A stretch of DNA of 64,000 nucleotides, taken from contig NZ_JAHVDK010000001.1 in assembly GCF_051487185.1 (NCBI RefSeq), positions 1 to 64,000 of the forward strand. The letters run 5' to 3'. Positions within the stretch are counted from its first letter, which is position 1. The number at the start of each line of letters is the position of its first letter. The DNA is from Inquilinus limosus_F (lineage in GTDB: Bacteria; Pseudomonadota; Alphaproteobacteria; DSM-16000; Inquilinaceae). The notes under the pieces are model-generated. The model was not told the origin of the DNA. It did no database searches and worked only from the letters and a program-made list of their open reading frames with translations. Below, piece after piece: positions 20,319 to 28,790 of the stretch. The translations under genes and the position numbers were made by a program.

Positions 20319-20470
20319 TACACCAACGGCCCGAAATAGAGATCCGTCATGGCGAGCCCCGCAGGGGCGCGGCCATCCAGCGGCACCGGCCCCCTGGATG
20401 GCCACGGCGCTTCGCGCCTCGCCATGACGAAAAAAGCCGGAGAGCCGATCTCAAAGGCCATCAATATTAC
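20319..20470. repeat. Dispersed palindromic element, copy 3 (full length)
   Basis: The core GTCATGGCGAG to CTCGCCATGAC spans 20346-20428, with inner arms built round CCATCCAG and CTGGATGG. The left flank ACACCAACGGCCCGAAAT and the right flank CCGGAGAGCC plus CTCAAAGGCC match copies 2 and 5. It lies between the divergently placed small Cys-rich gene and the 3' end of the AraC-type regulator. Confidence 0.75.
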
Positions 20471-20481
20471 ACCCGGATCAG

Positions 20482-21312
20482 TCAGCGCAGGCGGACCGAG
20501 CGCTGGAATTCCGCCGGGCTGCGGCCATAGGCCTGGCGGAAGGCGGCGGTGAAATGGCTGTGGCTGGAGAAGCCGAGATCGAGGCCGAGGGCGGTGAGGT
20601 CGTCATACCGGGCCAGCAGATCCAGCGCCCGCGCCAGCCGGAGGCGCAGCTGATAGCGGTACAACGGCAGCCCCTCGACCTGCCGGAACACCTGGGTCAG
20701 GTAGACCGGCGAGACGCCGACCTCAGCCGCGATCTCGGCCAGCGTCCAGCGCCGTACCAGGTCGGCGGACAGCGCCAGCTTGGCCCGGTCCACCAGCTTC
20801 TGCAGGCCGCGGCTGGCCCCGGCCGGGTGCGAGGTGCGCTCGCCGACGGCGCGCCGCACCAGGGTCAGCGCCAGGGTCTCCGCCTCCAGCGCCTCGGCGG
20901 CGCCGCGCCGCAGGCTGTGCCGCAGCAGCGCCACCAGCGCCTGGCTGCGCGCGTCGATGCGTAGCCGCTGCAGGCGGAACGCCGTCGCCGCGCCGTCGCG
21001 CAGCAACTCCGTCGGCGTCAGCTCGCGCAGCAGGGCGCCGTCGACCACCAAGTCCAGGCAGGAATCGCCGCCGGCGACCGGGTGGCTGACGCGATAGCCT
21101 TCCTCCGGATTGAAGAACAGCACCTGGTTGGCCTCGGCCACGGCATCGTCGGTGCCGAGATGGCGGACGAAGACGCCGCGATAGGGGAACACCAGATGGG
21201 TGGAGCGCGCGCATTCCTCGGCGCTCCTGTGCCGGCACGCGCCGCTGCAGGCGACGTCGCGGATCGCGACGATCTCGGTCTGCAGCAGGGGTTCGGCCGA
21301 GATGTCGGTCAT
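20482..21312 (-). CDS. AraC family transcriptional regulator
   Basis: This 276-residue regulator starts at ATG 21312 (MTDISAEPLLQTEIV). The N-terminal half is a cupin-like sensor with an unusual cluster CSGACRHRSAEEC (about residues 20-32) that could bind a metal or redox signal. The C-terminal 100 residues are the double helix-turn-helix: WTLAEIAAEVGVSPVYLTQVFRQVEGLPLYRYQLRLRLARAL and then ALGLDLGFSSHSHFTAAFRQAYGRSPAEFQ. It is flanked by DUF1127 genes on both sides, all on the same strand; its target is unknown. Confidence 0.9.
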   Translation of the reverse strand: MTDISAEPLLQTEIVAIRDVACSGACRHRSAEECARSTHLVFPYRGVFVRHLGTDDAVAEANQVLFFNPEEGYRVSHPVAGGDSCLDLVVDGALLRELTPTELLRDGAATAFRLQRLRIDARSQALVALLRHSLRRGAAEALEAETLALTLVRRAVGERTSHPAGASRGLQKLVDRAKLALSADLVRRWTLAEIAAEVGVSPVYLTQVFRQVEGLPLYRYQLRLRLARALDLLARYDDLTALGLDLGFSSHSHFTAAFRQAYGRSPAEFQRSVRLR

Positions 21313-21403
21313 GGGCCTGCGGCGGTGCGCCGCCTCCGGCAGGGCAGTGGGTTGGGGTCGTCGCCACACCATACCCTGCCGGGCCGCATTCGGCATCAGG
21401 GGC

Positions 21404-21616
21404 TCAGCCGCGCCAGAACGGCTTCGCCGCCTCACGCAAGGCGGCGCCGCGGTCGAGGCCGAGGTCGCGCAGCTCATGGTCGCTCAGCGCATCGAGCTGG
21501 CGTCGAGTCCGGGCGCGCCGCAGCCACAGGCCGAAGATCTGCCGCAGGCCGGCGAAGGCAACAGGATGGGGCAGGGCAGCGCCAGGAACGCGGCGCTCGA
21601 AAACGCGCGTCGACAT
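21404..21616 (-). CDS. DUF1127 small basic protein
   Basis: This 70-residue protein starts at ATG 21616 (MSTRVFERR), preceded by AGGAGATC. Its C-terminal half (RTRRQLDALSDHELRDLGLDRG, ending AAKPFWRG) closely matches the DUF1127 gene at 19870. It is divergent from the MocR-type regulator, with 129 bp between their starts. That gap holds a palindrome overlapping candidate promoters, so the regulator may control this gene. Confidence 0.85.
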   Translation of the reverse strand: MSTRVFERRVPGAALPHPVAFAGLRQIFGLWLRRARTRRQLDALSDHELRDLGLDRGAALREAAKPFWRG

Positions 21617-21678
21617 GGAAGATCTCCTGTTGGCCCGCAGCCGGCGGGGCACCGCGCCCGGTCACCGCATCTGCGGGA

Positions 21679-21707
21679 TTGCATTCGTAGATTGATCCGA
21701 TCATAAT
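21679..21707 (+). promoter_or_regulatory. Candidate sigma-70 promoter for the MocR gene
   Basis: TTGCAT (21679-21684) and CATAAT (21702-21707) are separated by 17 bp in an AT-rich patch. Transcription would start inside the palindrome at 21712-21731, which suits autoregulation. Confidence 0.5.
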
Positions 21708-21711
21708 ATCG

Positions 21712-21731
21712 GTGCAATTGGAGTATTGCAC
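21712..21731. promoter_or_regulatory. Palindromic operator between DUF1127 and MocR genes
   Basis: GTGCAAT and ATTGCAC, exact complements, are separated by 6 bp and lie 15 bp before the regulator's start codon. A further TTGCAT half-site lies at 21679. GntR/MocR proteins bind such paired half-sites in their own divergent promoters. Confidence 0.6.
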
Positions 21732-21745
21732 TCGGAGCAATTTTG

Positions 21746-23083
21746 ATGCTGGACGATTTCCGCCGCATTGCGGACGAGGTCGCGGGCGAGATCGCCTCGG
21801 GGCAATTGCGCCCGGGCGACCGGCTGCCGCCGCAGCGCGACTTCGCCTATCGCCGCGGCATCGCCGCCTCCACCGCCTCCCGTGTCTATGCCGAGCTGAC
21901 GCGGCGCGGCCTGGTGACGGGCGAGGTCGGGCGCGGCACCTTCGTCCGCGCCGCGGCGCCGGTGCCGGCCTCGGTGCTGGCCGAACCCTGGCAGGCGCCG
22001 ATCAACCTCGAATCCAGCTTCCCGATCCTGCCCGGCCAGCCGGCCGCCCTGGCCCAGACCCTGCAAAGCCTGCTGCGCCCGGATATGCTGGGCCTGGCAC
22101 TGCGGGAGGTGCCGGCCGCCGGCACCCAGGCGGCGCGGGCGGTGGCGGCGGAATTCCTGGCCCAGCCCGGCTGGGCGCCGAAGCCGGCGCGGGTTCTGTT
22201 CGCCGGCAATGGCCGGCAGGCGATCGCGGCGGCGCTGTCGGCCCTGGCGCCGGTCGGCGGCCGGGTCGGCGTCGAGGCGCTGACCTATCCGGTGATCAAG
22301 GGCATCGCCGCGCGGCTCGGCATCTCGCTGGTGCCGATCGCCGTGGATGCCGAAGGGCTGCGGCCGGATGCGCTGGAGGCCACGCACCACGCCGCGCCCT
22401 TGCGCGCGGTCTATCTCCAACCGGTGCTGCACAACCCGCTCGGCCTGTCGATGCCGCCGGCCCGGCGGGCCGATCTGGCGGCGCTGCTGCAGCGGCTCGA
22501 CCTGGTCGCGATCGAGGACCGGGTGTTCAGCTTCCTGGGCGACGAGGTGCCGCTGGCGGCGCTGGCGCCGGATCACGTGATCGTGATCGACAGCCTGTCC
22601 AAGCGCCTCGCGCCCGGGCTGACCCTGGGCTTCGCGGTGCCACCGCGCAGCCTGGTCGAGCCGATGGTCGCGGCCATCCGCTCCGGCCCCTGGAGCCCGG
22701 GCGGCCTGGCGCTCGAGGCGGCGTCGCGCTGGATGGCCGACGGCACCGTGGCGGCGCTGGTGGCCGAGAAGCGGCAGGACGCCCGCGCCCGCCAGGCGAT
22801 CGCCCGGCAGGCGCTGGACGGGCTGGAGGTGCGGGGCGACCCGCGCGCCTATCACCTCTGGCTCGAGCTGCCGGAAGGCTGGCGGGCGGAGGCTTTCGCC
22901 GCTGCCGCGGCCCGCAAGGGCATCGCCCTGACTCCCGGTCCGGCCTATGCGGCGGGGCCGGGCCACGCCCCGGCCGCGGTGCGGCTGGCATTGGCCTCGC
23001 CGCCGCATGAGGTGCTGCGTGAGGCGCTGGCGACCCTGGCCCGGCTGGCGCGGACCGATCCCGACCAGATCGCGGTGGATTGA
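21746..23083 (+). CDS. MocR-type (GntR-aminotransferase) transcriptional regulator
   Basis: This 445-residue protein fuses an N-terminal GntR winged helix (residues about 1-70; GQLRPGDRLPPQRDFAYRRGI, STASRVYAELTRRGLVTGEVGRGTFV) to a fold-type I aminotransferase domain. The PLP lysine lies in VIVIDSLSKRLAPGLTLGF. MocR proteins use PLP or its amino adduct as a signal and usually control a neighbouring gene. The start is ATG 21746 with GGAG 10 bp upstream; a TTG just before it is less likely. Divergent from a DUF1127 gene rather than from the PLP-synthesis or transporter genes seen with characterised MocR proteins. Confidence 0.9.
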   Translation: MLDDFRRIADEVAGEIASGQLRPGDRLPPQRDFAYRRGIAASTASRVYAELTRRGLVTGEVGRGTFVRAAAPVPASVLAEPWQAPINLESSFPILPGQPAALAQTLQSLLRPDMLGLALREVPAAGTQAARAVAAEFLAQPGWAPKPARVLFAGNGRQAIAAALSALAPVGGRVGVEALTYPVIKGIAARLGISLVPIAVDAEGLRPDALEATHHAAPLRAVYLQPVLHNPLGLSMPPARRADLAALLQRLDLVAIEDRVFSFLGDEVPLAALAPDHVIVIDSLSKRLAPGLTLGFAVPPRSLVEPMVAAIRSGPWSPGGLALEAASRWMADGTVAALVAEKRQDARARQAIARQALDGLEVRGDPRAYHLWLELPEGWRAEAFAAAAARKGIALTPGPAYAAGPGHAPAAVRLALASPPHEVLREALATLARLARTDPDQIAVD

Positions 23084-23158
23084 CCGGCATCGGGAATTCA
23101 TCCCTCCATCGGACCGGCAAAGTCGGGCATGCTCTCGGCGATCGGAGGAGCCCCGCCG

Positions 23159-23554
23159 ATGCTCAAGCCCGTTATCACTGCCGTTGTTCTGCTCGCCGCC
23201 CTGCCCGCCGCGGCCCAGGACTGCCCGGATGATAGCCAGGCCGGTCTGAACCAATGCGCCGGCGCCGCCTACAAGAAAGCGGATGCGGCGCTGAACGCGA
23301 CCTACAGGCAGATCATGGCGCGGCTGAAGGGCAACGATGCCGCGGCCAAGGCCCTGGTCGCGGCCCAGCGCGCCTGGATCGCCTATCGCGACGCGGAATG
23401 CCGCTTCATGGCCTCGGGCGTCGAGGGCGGCAGCGTCCAGCCGATGATCGTGGCGCAATGCCTGGAGCAGGTGACCTCGCAGCGCACCGACGACCTGGAG
23501 GCGCTGCTGAACTGCGAGGAGGGCGATCTGAGCTGCCCGGTGCCGCCGCCCTGA
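23159..23554 (+). CDS. Secreted LprI-like (DUF1311) protein
   Basis: This 131-residue protein has a signal peptide (cleavage near AAAQ-D) and the LprI N-terminal domain pattern: CPDDSQAGLNQCAGAAYKKADAALNATYRQIMARL, then AAQRAWIAYRDAECRFMA and MIVAQCLEQVTSQRTDDLEAL, with four conserved cysteines likely in disulfides. A GGAGGAG ribosome site precedes ATG 23159. The family is named after a mycobacterial lysozyme inhibitor, but most members are uncharacterised periplasmic proteins. It lies 75 bp after the MocR gene and is convergent with ruvX. Confidence 0.85.
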   Translation: MLKPVITAVVLLAALPAAAQDCPDDSQAGLNQCAGAAYKKADAALNATYRQIMARLKGNDAAAKALVAAQRAWIAYRDAECRFMASGVEGGSVQPMIVAQCLEQVTSQRTDDLEALLNCEEGDLSCPVPPP

Positions 23555-23569
23555 TCCGCGGCGCCCAGC

Positions 23570-24037
23570 TCAACCCCCGAAGCTCAGCGCGTCCAAGGCA
23601 CCCTGCAGGATCCAGGCGGCGGCTGCGGTGTCCACGGCCTTGGCCCGCTTCTTCCGGGTGACGTCGAAATCGATCATCTGGCGCTGCACCGCCATGGTCG
23701 ACAGCCTTTCGTCCCAGAAGGCGATCGGCAGGTCGCGCAGCTTCAGGAGATCCCGGGCGAAGGCGCGCACCGACTGGCAGCGCGGCCCCTCGCTGCCGTC
23801 CATGTTGACCGGCAGGCCGATGACCAGGCCGGCGACGCCGCGGTCGTCGACGATGCGCAGCAGCTCCTTGGCGTCCGGCGTGAACTTGGTGCGGCGGATA
23901 GTGCCGATCGGGGTGGCCAGCGACAGGCCGGGGTCGGACACCGCCATGCCGATCGTCTTCTCGCCCAAATCGAGGCCGATCAGCCGCCCGCCGGGGGGCA
24001 GCAGGGCCTTCAGGTCGCGAAGATTGCAGACCGGCAT
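23570..24037 (-). CDS. ruvX: RuvX/YqgF Holliday junction resolvase-like protein
   Basis: This 155-residue RNase H-fold protein matches the RuvX/YqgF family, with GLDLGEKTIGMAVSD (first acidic residue), GLVIGLPVNMDGSEG, and DERLSTMAVQR plus KKRAKAVDTAAAAWILQGAL (further acidic residues). The family is linked to 16S rRNA 5'-end processing and possibly to junction resolution. It is divergent from gatC with 101 bp between the starts, a common arrangement in this group of bacteria. Confidence 0.93.
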   Translation of the reverse strand: MPVCNLRDLKALLPPGGRLIGLDLGEKTIGMAVSDPGLSLATPIGTIRRTKFTPDAKELLRIVDDRGVAGLVIGLPVNMDGSEGPRCQSVRAFARDLLKLRDLPIAFWDERLSTMAVQRQMIDFDVTRKKRAKAVDTAAAAWILQGALDALSFGG

Positions 24038-24138
24038 ATCGGGTGTTACCTTCCGCGCCGCTTGCCGTCGGCCGTTCCCCGCGGCTCCGGCCCCGTGCCG
24101 GTCCGGGGCGGCCTCCGATCCCCGGAGATGACTACGAC

Positions 24139-24426
24139 ATGTCGCTCGACAGAGCCACCGTCGCGAAGATTGCGCATTTGGCCCGCATCCGCCTGGACGA
24201 GGCGGACCTCGATTCCATGACCGGCGAATTGTCCAAGATCCTGGACTTCGTCGAGCAATTGGCCGAGGTCAACACCGACGGCGTCGAGCCGATGACCAGC
24301 GTGGCGCAGCAGGGGCTGCGGCGCCGGCCGGACGAGGTGACCGACGGCGGCTATCCGGAGCGGATCCTGGCCAATGCGCCCGCGGCCAAGGCCGGGTTCT
24401 TCACCGTGCCGAAGGTGGTCGAGTGA
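24139..24426 (+). CDS. gatC: Asp-tRNA(Asn)/Glu-tRNA(Gln) amidotransferase subunit C
   Basis: GatC holds GatA and GatB together in the amidotransferase that makes Gln-tRNA and Asn-tRNA from the mischarged forms. The 95-residue product starts at ATG 24139 (MSLDRATVAKIAHLARIRL), with typical ILDFVEQLAEVNTDGVEP and a C-terminal AGFFTVPKVVE. Its stop overlaps the gatA start by one base (TGATG), so the two are translationally coupled. Confidence 0.96.
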   Translation: MSLDRATVAKIAHLARIRLDEADLDSMTGELSKILDFVEQLAEVNTDGVEPMTSVAQQGLRRRPDEVTDGGYPERILANAPAAKAGFFTVPKVVE

Positions 24427-25901
24427 TGACCAAGGCAACCCATCTGACCCTCGCCGGCGCGCGCGACGCGCTGAAGACGCGCGAGATCTCCTCGGTCGAG
24501 CTGACCACGGCGCATATCGCGGCGATGGAGAGCCTGCGCGAGCTCAACGCCTTCATCACCGAGACGCCGGACAAGGCGCTGGAGATGGCCAAGGCCTCCG
24601 ACGCGCGCCTGGCGCGGGGCGAGGGCGGCCCGCTGGAAGGCCTGCCGATCGCCATCAAAGACCTGTTCTGCACCGAAGGCGTGCGGACAACGGCGGCCAG
24701 CCGGATCCTCGGCAACTTCGTGCCGCCCTATGAATCGACCGTCACCAGCCATCTGTGGCGCGACGGGGCAGTGATGCTGGGCAAGCTGAACATGGACGAG
24801 TTCGCCATGGGCTCGGCCAACATCACCTCGGCCTTCGGCAATGTCGAGAATCCGTGGCGCCGCAGCGACGGCAGCAACGCCAAGCTGGTGCCGGGCGGTT
24901 CCTCCGGCGGCTCCGCCGCCTCGGTCGCGGCCCGCATCGCGCTGGCGGGCACCGGCACCGACACCGGCGGGTCGATCCGCCAGCCCGCCGCTTTCACCGG
25001 CATCGTCGGCATCAAGCCGACCTATGGCCGCTGCTCGCGCTGGGGCGTGGTCGCCTTCGCCTCCTCGCTCGACCAGGCCGGGCCGATGGCGCGGACGGTG
25101 CGCGACGCGGCGATCATGCTGCGCTCGATGGCCGGCTTCGACCCGAAGGATTCGACCAGCGTCGACATGGCGGTGCCGGATTTCGAGGCGGCGCTGACCG
25201 GCGACGTCCGCGGCCTCCGCATCGGCATCCCGAAGGAATACCGGGTCGACGGCATGCCGGCGGAGATCGAGCGCGTCTGGCAGCAGGGCGCCGACTGGCT
25301 GCGCGCGGCGGGGGCGGAGATCGTCGAGGTCTCGCTGCCGCACACGAAATACGCGCTGCCGACCTACTACATCGTCGCCCCGGCCGAGGCGTCGTCGAAC
25401 CTGGCGCGCTATGACGGCGTGCGCTACGGCCTGCGCGAGCCGGGCGGGTCCTTGAACGAGCTGTACGAGAACACCCGCGCCGCCGGCTTTGGCCGCGAGG
25501 TCAAGCGCCGCATCATGATCGGCACCTATGTGCTCTCGGCCGGCTATTACGACGCCTACTACACCAAGGCGCAAAAGCTGCGGACGCTGATCGCCCGCGA
25601 CTTCACCGAGGCCTATCAGCGCTGCGACGTGATCCTGACGCCGACCGCGCCGTCCACCGCCTTCGCCATCGGCGAGAAGCAGGACGACCCGATCGCGATG
25701 TATCTCAACGACGTGTTCACCGTGCCGGCCTCGCTGGCCGGGCTGCCCGGCATCTCGGTGCCGGCCGGCCTCGGCGCCGATGGCCTGCCGCTTGGGCTGC
25801 AGCTGCTCGGCCGGCCTTTCGACGAGGAGACGGTGCTGCGCGTCGCCGGGGTGATGGAGCAGGCGGCGGGCTTCACCGCCCTGCCGCAGACCATTTCCTA
25901 A
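24426..25901 (+). CDS. gatA: Asp-tRNA(Asn)/Glu-tRNA(Gln) amidotransferase subunit A
   Basis: GatA releases ammonia from glutamine or asparagine for the amidotransferase. The 491-residue product carries the amidase signature with the Ser-cisSer-Lys triad: K78 (PIAIKDLF), serine about 159 (PGGSSGGSAASVA) and S183 (TDTGGSIRQPA). I take ATG 24426, which overlaps the gatC stop; a GTG one codon earlier is possible. Unlike the usual gatC-gatA-gatB operon, gatB lies 4.3 kb downstream. Confidence 0.97.
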   Translation: MTKATHLTLAGARDALKTREISSVELTTAHIAAMESLRELNAFITETPDKALEMAKASDARLARGEGGPLEGLPIAIKDLFCTEGVRTTAASRILGNFVPPYESTVTSHLWRDGAVMLGKLNMDEFAMGSANITSAFGNVENPWRRSDGSNAKLVPGGSSGGSAASVAARIALAGTGTDTGGSIRQPAAFTGIVGIKPTYGRCSRWGVVAFASSLDQAGPMARTVRDAAIMLRSMAGFDPKDSTSVDMAVPDFEAALTGDVRGLRIGIPKEYRVDGMPAEIERVWQQGADWLRAAGAEIVEVSLPHTKYALPTYYIVAPAEASSNLARYDGVRYGLREPGGSLNELYENTRAAGFGREVKRRIMIGTYVLSAGYYDAYYTKAQKLRTLIARDFTEAYQRCDVILTPTAPSTAFAIGEKQDDPIAMYLNDVFTVPASLAGLPGISVPAGLGADGLPLGLQLLGRPFDEETVLRVAGVMEQAAGFTALPQTIS

Positions 25902-25918
25902 GGCGGGGGCGCCTGACC

Positions 25919-26416
25919 ATGGCTGATTTCGCGATCCGCCGGCTGGGGCCCGACGACGCGGCGGCCTATCGCGAGATCCGGCTGGAGGGGCTGGAGCGGC
26001 ATCCGGAGGCGTTCGGCTCGACCTATGCGGACGAGGCGAAGCTGTCGCTGGAGGATTTCGTCCGGCGCGTGGTCGAGGTGCCGACCTTCGCGGCCCAGCG
26101 GGACGGAAGGCTGCTCGGCCTCGCCGGGCTGGCCCGCGAGACCTCGACCAAGCGCCGCCACCGCGGCACGCTGATCCGGATGTATGTCCGGCCCGAGGCG
26201 CGCGGCAGCGGTGTCGCCGACGCGCTGGTCGAGGCGGTGCTGGACCACGCCCGGGCGGAAGGGCTCGACGCGGTGCTGCTGGCGGTGATCACCGAGGCCG
26301 AGGCGGCGCGCCGCCTCTATGAGCGGCACGGCTTCACCGTTTACGGCGTGGAGCCGGGCGCGCTGCGGATCGGCGACCGGGCCTACGACGACGAGCTGCG
26401 CATCCGGTTCCTCTAG
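25919..26416 (+). CDS. GNAT family N-acetyltransferase
   Basis: This 165-residue protein fits a GCN5-related acetyltransferase: an N-terminal FAIRRLGPDDAAAYREIRLEGL, the acetyl-CoA-binding loop IRMYVRPEARGSGVADALVEAVLDHA with the R/Q-x-x-G-x-G/A pattern, and AARRLYERHGFTVYGVEPGALR near the C-terminus. The substrate is unknown. It follows gatA by 17 bp on the same strand and may be transcribed with it. Confidence 0.88.
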   Translation: MADFAIRRLGPDDAAAYREIRLEGLERHPEAFGSTYADEAKLSLEDFVRRVVEVPTFAAQRDGRLLGLAGLARETSTKRRHRGTLIRMYVRPEARGSGVADALVEAVLDHARAEGLDAVLLAVITEAEAARRLYERHGFTVYGVEPGALRIGDRAYDDELRIRFL

Positions 26417-26514
26417 GCCGCGTCGCCTCGCCGTCTTCGGCCGGTCATCGAATCCTGCTATGCAGGAACCGAGGCGCGGGGAAGGGGCGCCGGCGCAGCC
26501 CGAGGAGGCCGGTC

Positions 26515-27318
26515 GTGACCACGATTCCCTTCATGCCGCGGCGGTTCCGCAGCGCGGCCACGCATTACCTGCAAGGCCGGCCGCCCTATGCCGCCGGCCT
26601 GTTCCCGCGGATCGCGCGGGTCTGCGGCATCGGCCGCGACCACCGGGTGATGGATCTCGGCTGCGGCCCGGGGCAGATCGCCATCGCCCTGGCGCCCCTC
26701 GCCAGCGAGGTCGTCGGCATCGATCCGGAGCCGGAGATGCTGGCCGCGGCGGCGGAGGCGGCGGCGCGGGCTGGCGTCCGGGTCACATGGCGGCAGGGCA
26801 GCTCCTACGATCTGGGCCCGGAGCTGGGCCGCTTCCGGCTGGTGACGATGGGCCGGTCCTTCCACTGGATGGACCGGGTCGAGACGCTGCGCCGCCTCGA
26901 CGCGATGATCGATCCCGGCGGCGCCGTGGTGCTGATCCACGACGACCATCCGAATGTGCCGGACAACCGCTGGTCACAGCCCTATCGCGAGCTGCTCGAC
27001 CGCTATTCCGAGGATGATGCCGACCGGCAGCTGCGCAAGTCGCCGGACTGGCCGAACCATACGGCCGTGCTGCTCGACTCGCCGTTCGGCCGGCTGGAGG
27101 AGGTGGCGGTGATCGAGCGGCGGCGGATCCCGGCCGACACGCTGGTCCATCGCACCCTGTCGATGTCGAGCACCGCGCCGGAGCGGATCGGCGACCGGGT
27201 CGGGGCGCTGATCGCCGAGATCGAGGGGCTGGCGGCGGAGCACGCGGCCGACGGCATGCTGACCGAGGTCGTCACCTCCACGGCCCTGATCGCCCGACGG
27301 CCGGCGGAGGTCGAATAG
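26515..27318 (+). CDS. Class I SAM-dependent methyltransferase
   Basis: This 267-residue protein starts at GTG 26515 with GAGGAG just upstream. Motif I is VMDLGCGPGQIAIALA (about residues 45-60), followed by VVGIDPEPEMLAAA and a DLGPELGRFRLVTMGRSFHWMD segment typical of the UbiE/Methyltransf_11 group. The substrate is unknown. The N-terminal FRSAATHYLQGRPPYAAGLF resembles family members that act on small molecules. Confidence 0.85.
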   Translation: MTTIPFMPRRFRSAATHYLQGRPPYAAGLFPRIARVCGIGRDHRVMDLGCGPGQIAIALAPLASEVVGIDPEPEMLAAAAEAAARAGVRVTWRQGSSYDLGPELGRFRLVTMGRSFHWMDRVETLRRLDAMIDPGGAVVLIHDDHPNVPDNRWSQPYRELLDRYSEDDADRQLRKSPDWPNHTAVLLDSPFGRLEEVAVIERRRIPADTLVHRTLSMSSTAPERIGDRVGALIAEIEGLAAEHAADGMLTEVVTSTALIARRPAEVE

Positions 27319-27392
27319 GCGCGCTTGCGCCGGCGGCCGGCCGCGGCAAAGATCGCGGCTCTTTCTCAACCCGCGTCGCAACGGAGAGCGCT

Positions 27393-27956
27393 GTGCCCCT
27401 GAAGCTCCACACCGTGATCTGCAGCACCCGGCCGACCCGGATCGGTCCCGTGGTCGCATCCTGGTTCCACGAGATCGCCGCCGCGCATGGCAAGTTCGAC
27501 GCCGTTCTGGTCGACCTCAAGGATTTCGAGCTGCCCGTGTTCGACGAGCCGGAGCATCCGCGGATGCAGCGCTACGTGCACGAGCACACCAAGCGCTGGA
27601 GCGCCAGCGTCAGCGCCGCCGACGCCTTCGTCTTCGTCACGCCGGAATACAATTTCGGCCCGCCGCCGTCGCTCTTGAACGCGCTGAACTACCTGTATCT
27701 GGAGTGGAATTACAAGCCGGCCAGCTTCGTCAGCTATGGCGGCGCCTCGGGCGGCATGCGCTCGGTCCAGGTCGAGAAGCTGACCCTGACCGCGCTGAAG
27801 ATGATGCCGATCCCGGAGGCGGTGGCGATTCCGTTTGCCTGGAACGCGGTGGCCGAGGGCAAGCTCAACGTCTCCGAAAGCCAGGTCAAGGCCGCGACCG
27901 GCATGCTGGACGAGCTGGCCCGCTGGGCCGAGGCGCTGAAGCCGCTGCGGGGGTAG
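27393..27956 (+). CDS. NADPH-dependent FMN reductase family protein
   Basis: This 187-residue flavodoxin-fold protein starts at GTG 27393 (GGAGAG upstream). The N-terminal phosphate-binding loop is ICSTRPTRIGPVVASWF and the flavin-contacting motif is VTPEYNFGPPPSLLNALNYLYLEWNYKPASFVSYGG, as in chromate, quinone or azo reductases of the ArsH/ChrR/SsuE superfamily. It is the last rightward gene before a cluster of repeats. The physiological substrate cannot be told. Confidence 0.88.
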   Translation: MPLKLHTVICSTRPTRIGPVVASWFHEIAAAHGKFDAVLVDLKDFELPVFDEPEHPRMQRYVHEHTKRWSASVSAADAFVFVTPEYNFGPPPSLLNALNYLYLEWNYKPASFVSYGGASGGMRSVQVEKLTLTALKMMPIPEAVAIPFAWNAVAEGKLNVSESQVKAATGMLDELARWAEALKPLRG

Positions 27957-27983
27957 ACCGCTCCGGACCCTCGGCCGGGGCCA

Positions 27984-28111
27984 CCCCCTCACCCGAAATC
28001 GCTGCGCGATTTCGACCTCTCCCCAAGGAGAGGTGATGGAATGCCGCTCCGTTCCCCTCTCCTCGGGGAGAGGGAGGGGCCCGTTGCGTCAGCAACGGGA
28101 GGGTGAGGGGG
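27984..28111. repeat. CCCCCTCACCC-type inverted repeat
   Basis: CCCCCTCACCC at the left end is the exact complement of GGGTGAGGGGG at the right end. Inside, smaller inverted repeats occur (GAAATCGCTGCGCGATTTC; CCCGTTGCGTCAGCAACGGG; cctctcctc with gagagg). It lies between the convergent FMN reductase and XRE-cupin genes and could act as a bidirectional terminator. The same style of element is partly present near 7690-7760. Confidence 0.8.
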
Positions 28112-28116
28112 AGGCC

Positions 28117-28677
28117 TCACCCCGCATGCACCCACAGGATCTCCGCCTCTTCCGGCCCGTCCGAGAGGCAGGCATGCGGCGTGCGGGCGTCGAAATAGAG
28201 GCTGTCGCCGGCGGCCAGGCGAAACGGCGCCTCGCCGGCGAAATGCATCGTCACCGCGCCGGACAGCACCAGCAGGAACTGCTGGCCCTCGTGCCGGTCG
28301 AGCGGCCCGTAGTCCAGCAGGGTCCGGGCCTTGACCCGGGCACGCACCGGGGTGATGCGCTTGTCCGCCAGATCGGCCGCCAGCAGCTCGTGGCTGTAGC
28401 TCCGGGTCTCGTGCCGCGGCCCGGCGCCAGCCCGGGTCAGGCTGCGGGCCGCCGGGTCCGGCCGGACCTCGCCGAACAGCCCGGCCAGGTCGACGCCGAA
28501 GCCCTGCGACAGCTTCAGCAGCACCTCGACGGTCGGCGACATCCGGCCGTTCTCGATCTTCGACAGGGTCGACTTGGCGAGGCCGGTGCGCTCGGACGCC
28601 GCCTCCAGGGTCCAGCCGCGGGTCCGGCGCAGCGCCTTCAACCGCGGGCCGAGACTCTGGGGCGCATCCTTGTCCAT
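28117..28677 (-). CDS. XRE-cupin transcriptional regulator
   Basis: This 186-residue regulator has an N-terminal XRE helix-turn-helix (residues about 8-65: LGPRLKALRRTRGWTLEAASERTGLAKSTLSKIENGRMSPTVEVLLKLSQGFGV) and a C-terminal cupin (HEGQQFLLVLSGAVTMHFAGEAPFRLAAGDSLYFDARTPHAC), the plan of PuuR/SinR-like repressors of amine or amino acid breakdown. It is divergent from the FAD oxidoreductase at 28896 and probably controls it; the gap holds a palindromic repeat. Confidence 0.9.
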   Translation of the reverse strand: MDKDAPQSLGPRLKALRRTRGWTLEAASERTGLAKSTLSKIENGRMSPTVEVLLKLSQGFGVDLAGLFGEVRPDPAARSLTRAGAGPRHETRSYSHELLAADLADKRITPVRARVKARTLLDYGPLDRHEGQQFLLVLSGAVTMHFAGEAPFRLAAGDSLYFDARTPHACLSDGPEEAEILWVHAG

Positions 28678-28790
28678 GCGCCGCAGCTAAGCATGCGCCG
28701 CCGCGCTGCGCATCTGTTTCCGATCGGAAAAATCCCGATTGCGCGTCGCCCGATCGTGGTCTAGGTGTCACTGATCCAATCCACCTTCCT

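Noticed and set aside
27984..28111. CRISPR-like or tRNA-like structure
   Set aside because: The region is a set of nested inverted repeats without regularly spaced direct repeats, and no cloverleaf is present.
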